Shown: positions 40,068-51,844, counted from the stretch's first letter. The stretch: 64,000 nt of DNA from Halocaridina rubra (GCA_037179515.1 JAXCGZ010019314.1:1-64000), one strand, 5' to 3'. A program made the numbers and translations. The notes: generated by a model from the sequence alone, not told the origin.

Positions 40068-41040
40068 GTAATTACCTAATTGTAATTACCTAATTGTGTT
40101 TATGGGAAAGAGCCCAAAGCTCGTATCTCCCGTCTCCTGATCGGTACCATTTTATACTTAGTGATACTTATCATACCTGTCCTTAAAACTATGGGTTGAG
40201 ATAGCATTAACTACCTCCTCGCTTAGCGAATTCCAATTATCAACTACTCTTACACTGAAAAAGTATTTCCTTACATCGTGCAAAGAAGTTTTCTTACGAA
40301 TCTTCAAACTATGACCTCTAGTTCTAGAGCCTGCCATATCAAAAAATCGATCCCTATCCACTCTATCATTACCATAAAGGAATTTAAAGACTGTCACCAT
40401 ATCCCCCCTCAATCTTCTAGCTTCAAGTGATGGTAGGTCTAATTCCCTCAGCCTCTCATCATAACTGAGATTGTGTATTTCTGGCACCAGTTTCGTGGCA
40501 TGTCTTTGAACTTTTTCAAGCTTAGGTATGTGCTTTTTCAAGTGCGGATTCCAAAAGGGGGCTGCATATTCGAGTTTTGGCCTCACATGGGTTACATAAA
40601 TATTTCTGAACATTTCCTTGTCCATGTGCCTGAAGGCTACCCTTACATTTGATAAGAATGCATGTGCTGCCCTTAATATGCCATTTATATGTATTTCTTA
40701 AGACAAATCTGCCAGTATGTTTACTCCTAGATATCTCTCATTTTCTGTCTCTTGAAGTTGTACTCCAGCCACCGAGTAGTCAAGCTTGGGCCTTCTTGCA
40801 CTTGTACCCATGCTCATTACCTTACATTTTGAAGTATTGAATTTCATTAGCCACTTTTCTGACCACTCATGCAGACTATTTAGATCCTCCTGAAGTTCTC
40901 TACCATTGTTCTCGTTTCTTACTTTCTTCACAATCTTTGCATCATCTGCAAACATATTCATGAATGAATTTACAGGCTCTGGTAGGTCATTTACATATAC
41001 AAGGAACAAAAGTGGCCCTAAAACTGAACTGAACCCTGTG

Positions 41041-42840
41041 TTCTATAGCTTGCTCTCCCACTGACAAAGCCACTCTCTTTGGCTCTCATTTTTCTGCCAA
41101 CTCTTCCATCAACGATTCCAGCGCCCCTGTTCCTCAGTCTTTTCCCCTCTCTAACCCTATGCCCTCCCTTATCCTTTCTTCACGCAAAGTTCATAAGGTT
41201 CCTTAAGGAGTTTGCAGATGAACTGGCTCTCGTGCTTTGCCGCCTTTTTCGCCTCATTCTGTCAACCACTATCTATCCTTCATCTTGGAAGCATGCTCTA
41301 GTTCAACCTGTTCCTAAGAGGGGTGACAGCTCTATTCCTTCTAGCTACCGACCTATTGCCCTAACCTCCTCTATTGCTAAAGTTTTCGAAACTTTGCTCA
41401 ATGCTCACTTCTTGAAGCGCCTTGAATCTAACTCACTTATCTCCGATCACCAGTACAGCTTCCGCAAGGCAAGATCCACTGGTGATCTCCTGTCCCATCT
41501 TACTAATGTATGGTCATCTTCTCTGAGGAACTATGGGGAATCCTTTGTCGTCGCCCTTGATATCTCTAAGGCTTTTGACAGAGTCTGGCACAAGGCTCTG
41601 TTGGCCAAACTCCCTGCCTATGGCTTTACCCCTTCTTTCTGTTCTCTGATATCCAGTTTTCTTATTGACCGTTCTATATCTGTAGTTGTTGATGGCGTGA
41701 CATCTAGCCTTTTCTCTGTTTCCAGTGGTGTTCCACAGGGCTCTGTTCTTTCACCTACTCTCTTCCTTCTCTTCATCAATGATCTTCTACAATCCCCATC
41801 TTCCTCTCTTCTTCATGCCTATGCCGATGATTCTACCCTTCACTTTTCCTCTGCCTTTTCTTCACAACCTTCATCTGTTACTCGTAATCAATCTCGAATC
41901 ACTCTTTCTTCTACTCTTAACTCCGATTTGCAGAGAGTATCTGAATGGGGCACTAAAAATTTAGTTAAATTCAATGCCTCCAAGACACAGTTTCTGGCTA
42001 TCTCTTTATCTTCTTCTCCTCCTGATAACCCTATTGTCTTCGAAACTAATGAAACTTACCCTCTTAACTCTATCAATATATTAGAAATCCATATAGCCTC
42101 TAACTTGTCTTGGAGGAATCACATAATTCAAATTTCTAAATCTTCATCCAAAAATTTGGGGGTTTTGTTTCGTTTTCGTCATTACTTTTCCTCATTGCAG
42201 TTACTTAAAATTTACAAAGGCCTTATCTGCCCCTGCTTAGAATACTGCTCACACATCTGGGGTGCTTCTTCCTTTACTTATCTTCTTGATAGGGTTGAAT
42301 CTAAGGCAGTCAGACTCATTAATGATCCTTCTCTTACTTCTAACCTGGATTCTCTCTCTCTTCGATGTAAGGTATCTTCCCTTTCGCTTTTCTATCGCTA
42401 CTACTCCCATCGCTGCTCTGATGAGTTGGCGAGTTGCATCCCTCCTCCACTGCCGAGGTCGCGTAACACTCGCCAAGCGGCCTCATCTCACAGATTTGTA
42501 GCTCGCGGATTGGTCGGTGCAGCGACTGCTTCTTCCCATCTACCTCCAGACTCTGGAACTCTCTTCCTCCTTCTGTCTTTCCTAATTCTTATGACCTTTC
42601 ATCCTTCAAAACGCAGATCTATCGTCATCTCAGAGCCTAGTCCTCCATATCTCTGGGTCCTCTTTACATTGACTATTTTTTTCTGTGTCGTTTTCCTTTG
42701 TGTGACATTACCTCATCTCTGCCTTGCCCTTAACCTTTTTCTTTTCCTTCGTCTTGGAATTTTCTCGTGCCCGGGCCTTTGTTGATGAGGGAAGTTTATG
42801 CCTGTCCCGATGTCACACTCTTATAAAAAAGAAAAAAAAA
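41041..42840 (+). mobile_element. Jockey/I-like LINE J2, 5' truncated, nested in C8
   Basis: CR1 text stops at CCCTGTG (41040) and resumes with ACTCCACTAC at 42841, exactly where the intact family reads CCCTGTGGAACTCCAC. The insert ends in a poly(A)-like tail (TTATAAAAAAGAAAAAAAAA) and begins inside the RT-linker coding sequence. No clear target duplication, but CTGAA is doubled just left of the junction. Confidence 0.9.
41079..42785 (+). CDS. Jockey/I-like reverse transcriptase, 5' truncated ORF
   Basis: A 568-codon open frame; homology to RT begins near residue 38, and the first ~37 codons are read in a shifted frame. Motifs: SSYRPIALTSSIAKVFE (88-104), LEKRL-like thumb precursor, motif A VVALDISKAFDRVW with D161, SSGVPQGSVLSPTLFLLFIN (215-234), and YADD at 248-251, all intact. 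The C-terminal part has the YCSHIWGAS and SDELASCIPPPL blocks used to recognise the other Jockey-like fragments. The endonuclease is missing, so it cannot transpose alone, although the RT frame has no stop. It probably represents the youngest insertion in the nest. Confidence 0.85.
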   Translation: MALIFLPTLPSTIPAPLFLSLFPSLTLCPPLSFLHAKFIRFLKEFADELALVLCRLFRLILSTTIYPSSWKHALVQPVPKRGDSSIPSSYRPIALTSSIAKVFETLLNAHFLKRLESNSLISDHQYSFRKARSTGDLLSHLTNVWSSSLRNYGESFVVALDISKAFDRVWHKALLAKLPAYGFTPSFCSLISSFLIDRSISVVVDGVTSSLFSVSSGVPQGSVLSPTLFLLFINDLLQSPSSSLLHAYADDSTLHFSSAFSSQPSSVTRNQSRITLSSTLNSDLQRVSEWGTKNLVKFNASKTQFLAISLSSSPPDNPIVFETNETYPLNSINILEIHIASNLSWRNHIIQISKSSSKNLGVLFRFRHYFSSLQLLKIYKGLICPCLEYCSHIWGASSFTYLLDRVESKAVRLINDPSLTSNLDSLSLRCKVSSLSLFYRYYSHRCSDELASCIPPPLPRSRNTRQAASSHRFVARGLVGAATASSHLPPDSGTLFLLLSFLILMTFHPSKRRSIVISEPSPPYLWVLFTLTIFFCVVFLCVTLPHLCLALNLFLFLRLGIFSCPGLC

Positions 42841-44815
42841 ACTCCACTACTAACTCTTCTCCATTCAGACACTGAGTGTCTTACTCTAACCCTCTGTTCC
42901 CTTCCTTCTAAGTAAGTTTTTATCCATTCCAAGACATTTCCACCTATTCTAGCCATTGCTTGCAGCTTCCTAATAAGTCTCCCATGTAGAACAGTGTCAA
43001 AAGCTTTCTGGAAGTCTAGGAATATGCAATCTGCCCGGCCCTCTCTTTCCTGTAAGATTCGGCTTACCTTATCATAAAATTCTAATAAGTTTGTTACTGT
43101 TGATCTACCTTCTCTGAAGCCATGTTGCCTCACTGACAAAAAGTTGAAGGATTCCAAGTGAAGAGAGATATGTTTCCTTAGTAGTTTCTCCATAACTTTG
43201 CAAACTATGCTGGTCAAGGAAACTGGTCTATACTTCAGAGCCGTGTCCCTCCTTCCCTATTTGAAGATAGGTATCACGTTTGCTTGTTTCCAGCATCTTG
43301 GAATCTCCCCTGACTCCAGTGACTTTTTAAATATGATACTTAGTGCCACTGATATTGAGTTTGCACATTTTTTAAGTACATGAGGGGATATGTCATCAGG
43401 ACCTGTAGCTTTATGAACATCTAGCTCCATCAGCGCCTTGCATACCTCTGTGGCTGTAAGGTTAATATTCTCTAAAACCGGCCCTTGAGCTTCTATCTCT
43501 GCAATCTGAGGGGGTGGGGCATTTTCTACTGTAAATACTGACTGAAACTCCTTGTTCAATTCTTTGCAGATCTCTTCATCCATCTCAGTGATGCTTCCAG
43601 TCTCTCTCTTTAGCCTTAAAACCTGTTCTTTTACCTTCAGTTTTCCTCTGATAAAGCTGTGGAAAAGCTTGGGATTTTCTTTAGCCTTCCTGGTGATGTC
43701 CCTCTCATAGTCTCTCTCTGCCTCTCTCCTTTTACTTAGGTAGTCATTTCTTGCTCTTTTGTAGGTTTGCCAGGCATTTATGTTTGTTCTCCTCCTATAC
43801 CTTTTCCAGCATTTGTCTCTCCACTCCTTAGCTCTTTTACACTCATTATCAAACCATTTCTCTCTGGCATGAATTACACCTACTTTGGTGAAAGGCATGC
43901 AGCAATCTACTATCTTTCCATATTTCTCACAAAAATATGTCATACATTTCTTGTACAGATTTGTTGTAAAATAAGGTTCTCCAGTCAATAACTGCAAAAA
44001 GCTCATTCATTTTGATGTAATCTCCTTTCGGATAGTTCCTCCTCATGTCCTCAGTGCCTCTACTCTCAGGCAGAATATCTTCAATGATACACTCCATCAA
44101 CAACACACAGTGGTCACTCTTTCCAATTGGTGGTTCATACTCAATTTTTTCAATATCCAACACATTATCTGTGAACACTAGATCAAGTAGTGATGGCTCA
44201 TCCCCACCCCTGGCCTTCGTTGGTTCCATTACATGTTGGTGTAGGAAATTCCCTTGTGCGCAATCTAGGAATCATTCCCCGAATGAGTCCTCACCACTGT
44301 GTGCATCAAGATTTATCCTATCTATCTCTTTATGATTAAAATCTCCCATAATCAAAATCCTACATTTTCTCTCCCGTGCCATGTTAACAACTGAGTTTAT
44401 GATTTCAATAGTACCTATATGACTTTCCTCATAAACTTCTAGCCTATTCTGGTTCCTTGGTGGGTTATATACAACAGTTATTATAATGCTCTCTGACCCA
44501 GTATTTATGCAAGCAACAAGAAATTCCTTGAACTCACTTTCTATAGCCAAGTTTATTTCTTCAACTTGAATCCTTTCACTTATGAGCAGTGCTATCCCTC
44601 CACCAGTCTTCTCAGATCTTTCAACCCTTAATATTCTGAAGCTCTTAGGAAAAACTGTGACACTGTTTATGTCCTCACTCAACTTAGTCTCTGTAACTGC
44701 TACTATATCTGCCTTACTGTTGTGAATCCTATCTTTTAATTCTACTGCCTTACCAGCTAATCCATCAGCATTTGTATATAACAATCTTAATGATGCCCCA
44801 TCCCCTGATCTTCTG

Positions 44816-45866
44816 TCATTATCTTCTTTATCTCCCCTTTGTCTGGAAGAACTCTGAAATGAAAATTTTTCTTCTCTTCTTCATTTCTTTCCTCATTTAA
44901 CCTTCTTGCCTATTCCAACAAGTTTTTTATCTTTCCCATCTCTTCCTGTGTTCTGTATCGTCTAATGAACACTTCTTTGAATTCTTGAAGGTCTTTTAGA
45001 CTTTGTTTTCTCAACAATATATCCCTACATGTTTCCCCTCTCTCAAAGGTTACTTTTGTTGGTCTCAGCTTTCCTTCCCTCGAATATTTGCCTAGTTGGT
45101 GAATGTTTACAATATCCTCAGGACCACAAACTACTCCAAGCTTTTTTATCAGGTCTACAACCCTAGCTTTATTTTCTTCAAGTCTCCCCTGTCATGTTGG
45201 CTCCTAGGATTTGCTTATGCCTGAGATTACCACTGTCTTTTCTTTATCAAGGGCCTGTTTAATCATTGGATTTCCCCTTTCCATCACAACGTCTTTAATT
45301 TTTTCGATTACTGTCTCTTTATAGTCAACTGTTTGTATTTTTTCCAGTGCCACCAAATTTACAGCCTCTTTTACTGCCACATTCACCTTTATTGCCTCAG
45401 CAAAGGAAGTTTTCATGGCATCATGTTCCATATTCAGCTCCTGGAACTCTTTTCTAAACTGTTCAATATTTTCCTTAATTTGGACATTCCGAGCCGCAAT
45501 CTCGTCTCTCTCAGAAGAGAGCAGTGAACTAACATCTAATTAATTTAGGTTGTCGTTCAACTGTTTGTTTTTATCTTCTTGTTTAGAAATTCTGGTTTCT
45601 AGTTCACTCTTTTCCCCTTCCAGTTTCTTTATTCGTTTTTCAAGTTCCTTTCTCTCCTGCCCTTGTGCTTTATTTGCTTCCTCCAAAAGTCTTATTTCCT
45701 CTCTGAGTGTTTCATTCTCTTTCATTTCTCTATCCATATTCCGAATTTTTTCATCAAGGTTTATAACCATTGCCTCTAAATCCATGATTTTCTGTTTTAG
45801 CCTCCTAATAGCTACCCCTCCCCCTGACCCATGGGTGGGAGAGGTTTGGGACAGAGATCGCCTCAT
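44816..45866 (-). pseudogene. ORF1 of CR1-like copy C8 (coiled-coil protein)
   Basis: Opens with MRRSLSQTSPTHGSGGG at 45866, then a long charged heptad-rich coiled coil of about 80 residues (for example NMDREMKENETLREEIRLLE) to a TAA at 45540. It continues in frame pieces with MEHDAMKTSF (45431-45204) and the conserved basic C-terminal block (GKYSREGK near 45090, EVFIRRYRTQEEMGK near 44960), ending just past the start of ORF2. Coiled-coil plus basic domain is the usual layout of LINE ORF1 RNA-binding proteins. It has at least three stops. ORF1 and ORF2 overlap in the same way as in copy C4. Confidence 0.8.
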
Positions 45867-46408
45867 TTTTATGTTTTCCCTCTCACAGAATATAGAAAGA
45901 AGAAGAGAAAGAGAAAGAAAGAGAGAAAAAACTTTTATTTAGGCTTTACACAGAATTTTTATATCTTCATATAAGTGCTATTTAGTGACTCAATTTATCT
46001 CCTTTCTGGCAACACACATCTTAACTTAAAAATTTGACTATGGTAATTTGAGGATAAAAAGAAAAAGGAAAAAAAATGCAACAAAAACAAAGTCAAACCT
46101 GAAGGAAAATTCGAATTTGTGTCTGAGGAGGCACCCACCTCTTTCTGCTATATATTCTTCTTAACTGATACACTCACTTGCTAAACAAGATATGTTATCA
46201 CAGGATCAGACTTTACATTTAACTCAATATATATACAAAATTAAAAAAAAATTGCAAAAGAGAGAGCTAAAAGAAAAGAAAAAAAAATTGAAGAAAATAA
46301 GACAGCTGTGCTACTTGGCAACTTAACTCAGTAATGTTGACAGGTGTATTTTTGGCATCTATTTAATTATTCAATTATTTCGTGTATCCAACTAACTAAC
46401 AAGTTAAT
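45867..46408 (-). promoter_or_regulatory. 5' UTR and presumed internal promoter of CR1-like copy C8
   Basis: About 540 bp between the ORF1 start and the junction with RTE sequence. It is AT-rich with several pyrimidine tracts; no promoter element stands out. Location is the only evidence for promoter function. Confidence 0.45.
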
Positions 46409-46410
46409 AT

Positions 46411-47034
46411 AAATGGGAAGGAAACTGATGAAAAGTTCAAGCATTTGGAATCAACAGTAGCAGAGGATGGTGACCTAGTCAGAAATAACCCACAGAATAC
46501 AAGCAGGATGGCAGAACTGGAAGAAATTGTCTGGGGTGCTGTGCGACAGGACAATAGGGATTAAGTTGAGGGGTAAAGCGCAAAAGACAGTTGTAAAACC
46601 TGCAATGATGTATGGAGCAGAGACATGGGCAATAAAGAAGACACAAGAGAAAAAACTGGATGTGGCAGAGATGAGGATGTTGAGATGGATGTGTGGGGTG
46701 ACAAGAAGCGATAAGATCAGAAACGAGGTAATTAGAGGTACCCAAAAATTAGAGAAATATCAGATAAGATACATTAAAGTAGACTAAGATGGTATGGTCA
46801 TGTCGTTAGGAGGGATGAACAGCATGTTGGGAGGAGGAGGATGGGAATGGATATACAGGGTAGGAGAAGGAGAGGGAGACCAAAGCGTAAGTGGATGGAT
46901 TGCATCAATGACAACCTGAGGTCTAAAGGCATGTTGGGTGATGAGGTATGGGACAGAAACAAATGGAGAAAACTGTCCAGAAACATTGACCCCACATAAT
47001 AGTTGGAAGACGATGTAGACAAAGAAGAAGAAGA
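46411..47034 (+). pseudogene. RTE-like LINE R1, 3' part
   Basis: Resumes RTE sequence after C8 with AAAAGTTCAAGCATTTGG. The frame 46527-46787 covers the RT C-terminus (MMYGAETWAIKKTQEKKLDV, RMLRWMCGVTRSDKIRNEV), and the WYGHVVRR and GRPKRKWMDCIND blocks follow in another frame to a TAA near 46999. It ends in the GAA-rich tail at 47034, immediately followed by GTGTGAGTATG and the GA/G microsatellite. Confidence 0.82.
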
Positions 47035-47063
47035 GTGTGAGTATGTTTTGTATTTGGTTTCAT

Positions 47064-47064
<1 letters not shown>

Positions 47065-47128
<64 letters not shown>

Positions 47129-47138
47129 GAGAGAGAGA
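47065..47138. repeat. 31-bp poly(G) tract plus (GA)n
   Basis: Uninterrupted G from 47065 to 47095 then GA repeats. The equivalent positions of the other two units are pure GA. Confidence 0.9.
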
Positions 47139-47190
47139 GTGATTGTGTGAGTGTATTTTGTATTTCTGTGTTTCTTATAGAAATTGACAA

Positions 47191-47224
<34 letters not shown>

Positions 47225-47228
47225 GCAG

Positions 47229-48031
47229 GTTCTAAGCATCGAAGTTTCAACCCAACAGCAGAAGTAGCAGAAGAGGAGGAGGGGTACGAACAGGAGGAGG
47301 AGGTTGGCACTGACGCTGGTGTGTCACAGTTGAAAGGAGTTGGGTGAAGGAGGACATAAGTTACCCTCCTCTACAACCATTTGAGCATGCAGCAATGCCC
47401 ATTATCAATGACCCAATCTAGTTCTTCACAAAGATGCTTGACATGGAACTCCTTGACCACCTTGTCTATCAGACGAACCTTTATGAAAGGCAAAGTGACC
47501 ACAAAGACGACCTTCACGACAGAACAATCGGAGATGATTGTATTCCTCAGCATCCTCATCTACATGGGTGTGGTCCACTCACCTTGCATTGAATATTACT
47601 GCAACACTGACATGAGAGTGCTCACTCATCTGTACAAAACTCCACTTCTTTCCAGATGCTGGCCACTGAAGATGTTTGGGTACTTCCTGGATGTCTTCAT
47701 TGCTAATGCATGGCTGTTGTACAAGAGATATGTCACTAAACTTTCAGATAAACCAATGCCCCTGAAGAATTTTCGTCTCTCTATCTCCAGGTACTGTAGA
47801 CTGCACGAGAAATGTGCCTCTCCTGCTCCGGAGGTTATTTGCAAAGTGACCATCCCAGTTAGAGATCAGGGGTCACCAACAGTACCACAGTCAGTCAGGG
47901 GTAATGCCCTCAATAGACATGTTCCCATCTTCACCCCCATGAGGCAGACATTCAAGCAGTGCTCAACAATGTTACTCTTTGATTTTTTTGTTATTTTGAA
48001 TTTTGTATTTTGTGCTTTGTATTTTGTATAA
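47229..48031 (+). pseudogene. piggyBac transposase 3' exon, copy P1 (core deleted)
   Basis: Follows a T-rich acceptor ending TTTTGCAG (47221-47228). Segments: acidic GSKHRSFNPTAEVAEEEEGY, the N-terminal dimerisation-like part LDHLVYQTNLYERQSDHK, then after a frameshift FTTEQSEMIVFLSILIYMGV, then ANAWLLYKRYVTKLSDKPMP. In piggyBac the conserved ILIYMG block and the NAWLLYKR block are separated by the RNase H-like core with the catalytic Asp residues; here they are about 45 codons apart, so the core is missing. The C-terminal Cys-rich domain is cut to one CKQC-like remnant (FKQCS). AATAAA lies at 48030-48035. It cannot encode active transposase. Confidence 0.82.
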
Positions 48032-48526
48032 TAAAGGTAAACAAAAGAGTTACATTCACATTTCCTTACTTGATTATCTTTTATTTTTACATATATTCAA
48101 TTTTCAATTGAGAGAAAGTTTTAAGAAATAGCAAAATTGTTAATAAAAACATATATTCTTTAAATAGGTAAAATAATAATGGTTGAATAATATCTCAAAT
48201 AAAAAGATAAATGTCATAAATATAAAATAAAACATGCCAAACATAAAATATGCAATATTTATGCAGAAAACTTGAATAAAAACACTTTACATTGCTTTAG
48301 AAAATAACCATAATTAGTTGAAAGACATTCCCTTGACATACAAAGCATCCAAATTGGGAGATTGCTGTCAAAAGCTCATGAAATCGACAAAGATCCAGTT
48401 GAGGATACTTTGTTTTGGGGGTCTACATCCCCATTTTGAAAAATGTTCTAAGAAAAAACTTCTTAGAAAAAATTCTTCTTCAACATACTAAAAGCAATTC
48501 TCCTTGACATCATTATTTCTTATAGT

Positions 48527-48543
48527 GCCTGTTAATGGGTTAA
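48527..48543 (+). repeat. piggyBac 3' terminus and TTAA, unit 1
   Basis: TGCCTGTTAATGGG then TTAA at 48540-48543. Confidence 0.8.
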
Positions 48544-48621
48544 GAAGCAAAACATATTGTTCATCTCAGGGATATCACCTTTCATCCCAGGGTTCCCAGC
48601 AGGAATAACATTAGCACCTGC

Positions 48622-48634
48622 ATCATTTCATATT
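48622..48634 (+). repeat. RTE target-site motif, unit 1
   Basis: ATCATTTCATATT immediately before RTE copy R2. The same 13 bases occur right after the last RTE copy at 61046-61058. Confidence 0.75.
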
Positions 48635-48672
48635 AAGGCATCTGGCCATAAAAATTTTGCAAAAATGAAAAT

Positions 48673-49653
48673 ATGGCAAGTACAGATAACGAGAATAATC
48701 ACCATACTAGGACGTTCCCCTTAGGCGACACGTTGGGGCTTCGCCTGACCCCTCCAGAAAGACAGCAAGGGCTACCCAGTCATGGGCAGGCTGGGTTAAA
48801 GAGGCAAGCTCGTGAGAGTGTGTCAGAGGTGGTGCTGCAGGTGGGCACTCTTAATGTGGGGACGATGACTGGGAAGGGGCGAGAATTGGTGGACCTGATG
48901 GAGAGGAGGAGACTTGGAGTGCTGTGTGTGCCGGAGACCAAGTGGAAAGGAAATAAGGCGAGGGAACTGGGTGAGGGTTGCAGATTGTTCTATAGTGGAG
49001 CAAATGAGAAAGGAAGGAATGGTGTAGGAATATTCCTATCCAAAGGCCTGAAGGAAAGCTTACTTGGTGTGAATAGAAAGAGTGACAGAATTATGAGTTT
49101 GAAGTTGGTACTGGGAGAAACGATAGTCAATGTGGTATGTGCCTATGCCCCACAAACTGGTTGTACAGCAGAGGTGAAGGATATATGTTGGGAAGAGATG
49201 GACCAGGAAAATAGAACAATTCCTGTAAGGGAGAGGGTAATTTTGGCAGGAGATCTAAATGGCCATTTGGGAATTGGGAGGGCTGGGATAGGTAGACTTC
49301 ATGGGGGCTGGGGGGTGGGTGAGAAAAATGAGGGGGGAGAGAGAGTGATTGATTTTGCAGTGGCATTTCATCTGGCATTGGTCAACACATTCTTTGAGAA
49401 AAAGGAAAACAGATTGATTACATACAGTAGTGGTGGAAGGGAGAGCCAGATAGATTTATTGTTGTGTAGGAGAGACCATCTGGAGGAGATTAGCAATTGT
49501 AAATTAATAAATGGGGAGAGTGTAGCTGTACAACATAGGCTAGTAGTAACTGATTGCAGGCTCAGAAAATGTAGGAAAAGTGAGAGGCAGAGGATGGACA
49601 CAAAGATAAAGTGGTGGATGATTGAAAAATGCAGAGCTGAGAGCTATGTTTAA
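48673..49653 (+). pseudogene. RTE endonuclease domain, copy R2
   Basis: Open for 326 codons. EEP motifs: N61 (TLNVGT), E88 (CVPETKWKG), Y158 (AYAPQTG), D194/N196 (AGDLNGHLG), D261 (SQIDLLL) and H288 (VQHRLVV). All expected catalytic positions are present, though the usual SDH is QH. A frame break near 49620 (WWMIEKC against WWKLKDT in R4) ends it before the RT. The N-terminus reads HHTRTFPLGDTLGLRLTPPE and has no known domain. This nuclease would nick target DNA for target-primed reverse transcription. Confidence 0.85.
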
Positions 49654-51640
49654 TGGAAGAGTGTTGGAAGCGATAAGGTTGCATGAAGATGTACAAGAAT
49701 GGTGGACAGAGAATAGTAAGGTGATATTGAGGGTTGGTGAGGAGGTACTTGGAAAGTCATCAGGAAGGATACCCCAAAATGATAAAGAGTCATGGTGGTG
49801 GAATGAGGAAGAGCAAGAATGGGTGAAGAACAAAAAAGAAGCTAAGAAAAAGGCAGATTTATCAGGCCTGGAGCAGTATAGATAGGAATACATGCAGGCA
49901 AAGAAGGAGGCAAGGAGAGCAGTAGCAAAAGCAAAGGCAGAGAAATTGAATGAAGTCTATGAAGAGCTGGAAACACCAGAGGGAATGAAGAAAATATGGC
50001 GAATTGCCAAGGCCCAAGATGCTGCAACCAAGGACTTGACCCAAGTAAGACAAATAAAGGATAACTATGGAGTAGTTCTAGCAGAAGAGGATGACATAAA
50101 AAGCAGATGGGCAACTTACTTTGAAGAATTACTAAATGAAGAGAACCCAAGAGCAGTATTTGAAGATGGACTTCCAAATGAAGCAGTTAAAGCAACAGTG
50201 GCTTGAAGAGAGGTAGAGCGGGCAGTAAGGAAAATGAAAAATGGAAAGGCAGCAGGACCTGATAAGATGCCAGTGGAGGTATGGAAGAGTCTTGCAGAGG
50301 AAGGCAAAGATATCTTGTGGGACTTAATGCAAAAGATCTTTAGTCAGGAAAAGATGCCAGAAGAATGGAGAGGAAGCTTAATCATTCCAATCTATAAAGG
50401 GAAGGGAGACATTCGGGAGTGTGGAAACTATAGAGGTTTAAAGTTGTTAAGTCATACTATGAGGAAATAGGAGAAGATCATGGAGAGGAGACTCAGAGAG
50501 GTAACGACAATTGGGGATGAACAGATTGGCTTCATGCCTAGAAGAGGGACAGTGGATGCCATATTTGCCTTGATACAAATGATGGAAAAGCATAGGGAGA
50601 AACAGAAAGAACCGCATATGGTCTTTATTGACCTGGAAAAGGCATATGATCGAGTACCACGTCAAGAGGTGTGGAGGTGTATTAGAGAAAATGAAGTCCC
50701 CGAGAAATATGTAAGAATCATCCACGATATGTATGAGAGGGCAAAGGCAAATGTTAAGAGCAGTATGGGCTTGATGAAAAGTCTCTCAGTAAATGTTGGT
50801 CTGCATCAAGGGTCTGCTCTGAGTCCATATCTATTTGATCTGGTCTTGAATGTAGTAGCCCAGGGTATTAGAGATCAGTCTCCATGGTATATGCTCTTTG
50901 CAGATGACATTATACTATGTAGTAACAGACGAGAGGTAGTGGAGGAGAAGCTTGAGGAGTGGAGAAGAGTGATGGAAAATAGAGGACTGAAAATCAGCAG
51001 GAAGAAGACACAGTAATTGAGGTTGAAAGATGATAAGGATGGGGAGGTCAATTTGCAGGGGAAGATGTTGAAAAGAGTTGAAAAGTTCAAGTATTTGGGA
51101 TCAACAGTAGCAGAGGATGGTGACCTAGAGTCAGAAATAACCCACAGAATACAAGCGGGATGGAAGAACTGGAAGAAAGTGTCTGGGGTGCTGTCTGACA
51201 GGAGAATAGGGATTAAGTTGAGGGGTAGAGTGCATAAGACAGTAGTGAGACCTGAGATAATGTATGGAGCAGAGACATGGGCAATAAAGAAGACATAAGA
51301 GAAAAACCTGGATGTGGTAGAGATGAGGATGTTGAGATGGATGTGAGGGGTGACAAGAAGCGATAAGATCAAAAACGAGGTAATTAAGGTACCTCAAAAG
51401 TTAGAGAAATATCAGATAAGATACAAAAAAGTAGACTAAGATGGTATGGTCATGTCATTAGGAGGGATGAACAGTATGTTGGGAGGAGTGTAATGGGAAT
51501 GGATATACAGGGTAGGAGAAGCAGAGGGAGACCAAAGCGTAGGTGGATGGATTGCATCAATGACGACCTAAGGTCTAAAGGTTTGTTGGGTGACGAGGTA
51601 TGGGACAGAAACAAATGGAGAAAACTGGCTAGAAACATCG
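49622..51640 (+). pseudogene. RTE reverse transcriptase, copy R2
   Basis: Frames 49892-50206, 50234-50470, 50480-51016 and 51017-51298 follow one another with single-base stops: TGA at the ARRE position (about 50206), TAG at the RKWEK Trp (about 50470), TAA at KKTQY (about 51016) and TAA near 51298. Motifs: GKAAGPDKMPVEVWK, IIPIYKGKGDIRECGNYRGL, FIDLEKAYDRVPRQ, GLHQGSALSPYLFDL and LFADDIIL with an intact catalytic Asp pair. A C-terminal zinc-free basic region GRPKRRWMDCINDDLR follows. RTE clade is suggested by the NYRGIKLLSHTM block and the tail. Confidence 0.85.
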
Positions 51641-51710
51641 ACCCCACATAAAAGTTGGAAGATATGTAGACAAAGAAGAAGAGTGTGAGTGTGTTTTGTA
51701 TTTGTGTTTC

Positions 51711-51844
<134 letters not shown>

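Larger units (their letters stand above)
40158..44815 (-). pseudogene. ORF2 of CR1-like copy C8, split by an insertion
   Basis: Endonuclease frame 44784-44272 (YTNADGLAGK, VTETKLSEDI, TVVYNPPRNQ, IMGDFNHKEI) and 44229-43927 (KSDHCVLLMEC). RT fingers and linker 44006-43257 (HKATGPDDISPHVLKK, WKQANVIPIF). Frame 43217-42813 contains motif A (FLDFQKAFDTVLHGRLIRKL). The Jockey-like insert falls just at the motif B loop (SSGV|PQGS). Frame 41009-40698 has FADDAKIVKKV and 40625-40158 the C-terminal block. Only a few frameshifts apart from the insert. Confidence 0.88.
40068..46408 (-). mobile_element. CR1/L2-like LINE copy C8, near full length
   Basis: The only copy with its 5' region: 5' UTR, ORF1, ORF2 and a 3' end with two terminal repeat units (TAATTACCTAATTGTAATTACC). 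It is inserted in RTE copy R1, with about 150 bp of RTE sequence missing at the site, and is itself split by a Jockey-like element (41041-42840). Without that insert it is about 4.5 kb. Confidence 0.88.
48635..51680 (+). mobile_element. RTE-like LINE R2 (full-length structure)
   Basis: From the 13-bp target motif to the GAA-rich tail; about 3.05 kb with one long ORF equivalent. No poly(A); the 3' end is a GAA-type short repeat, as expected for RTE. Confidence 0.85.
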
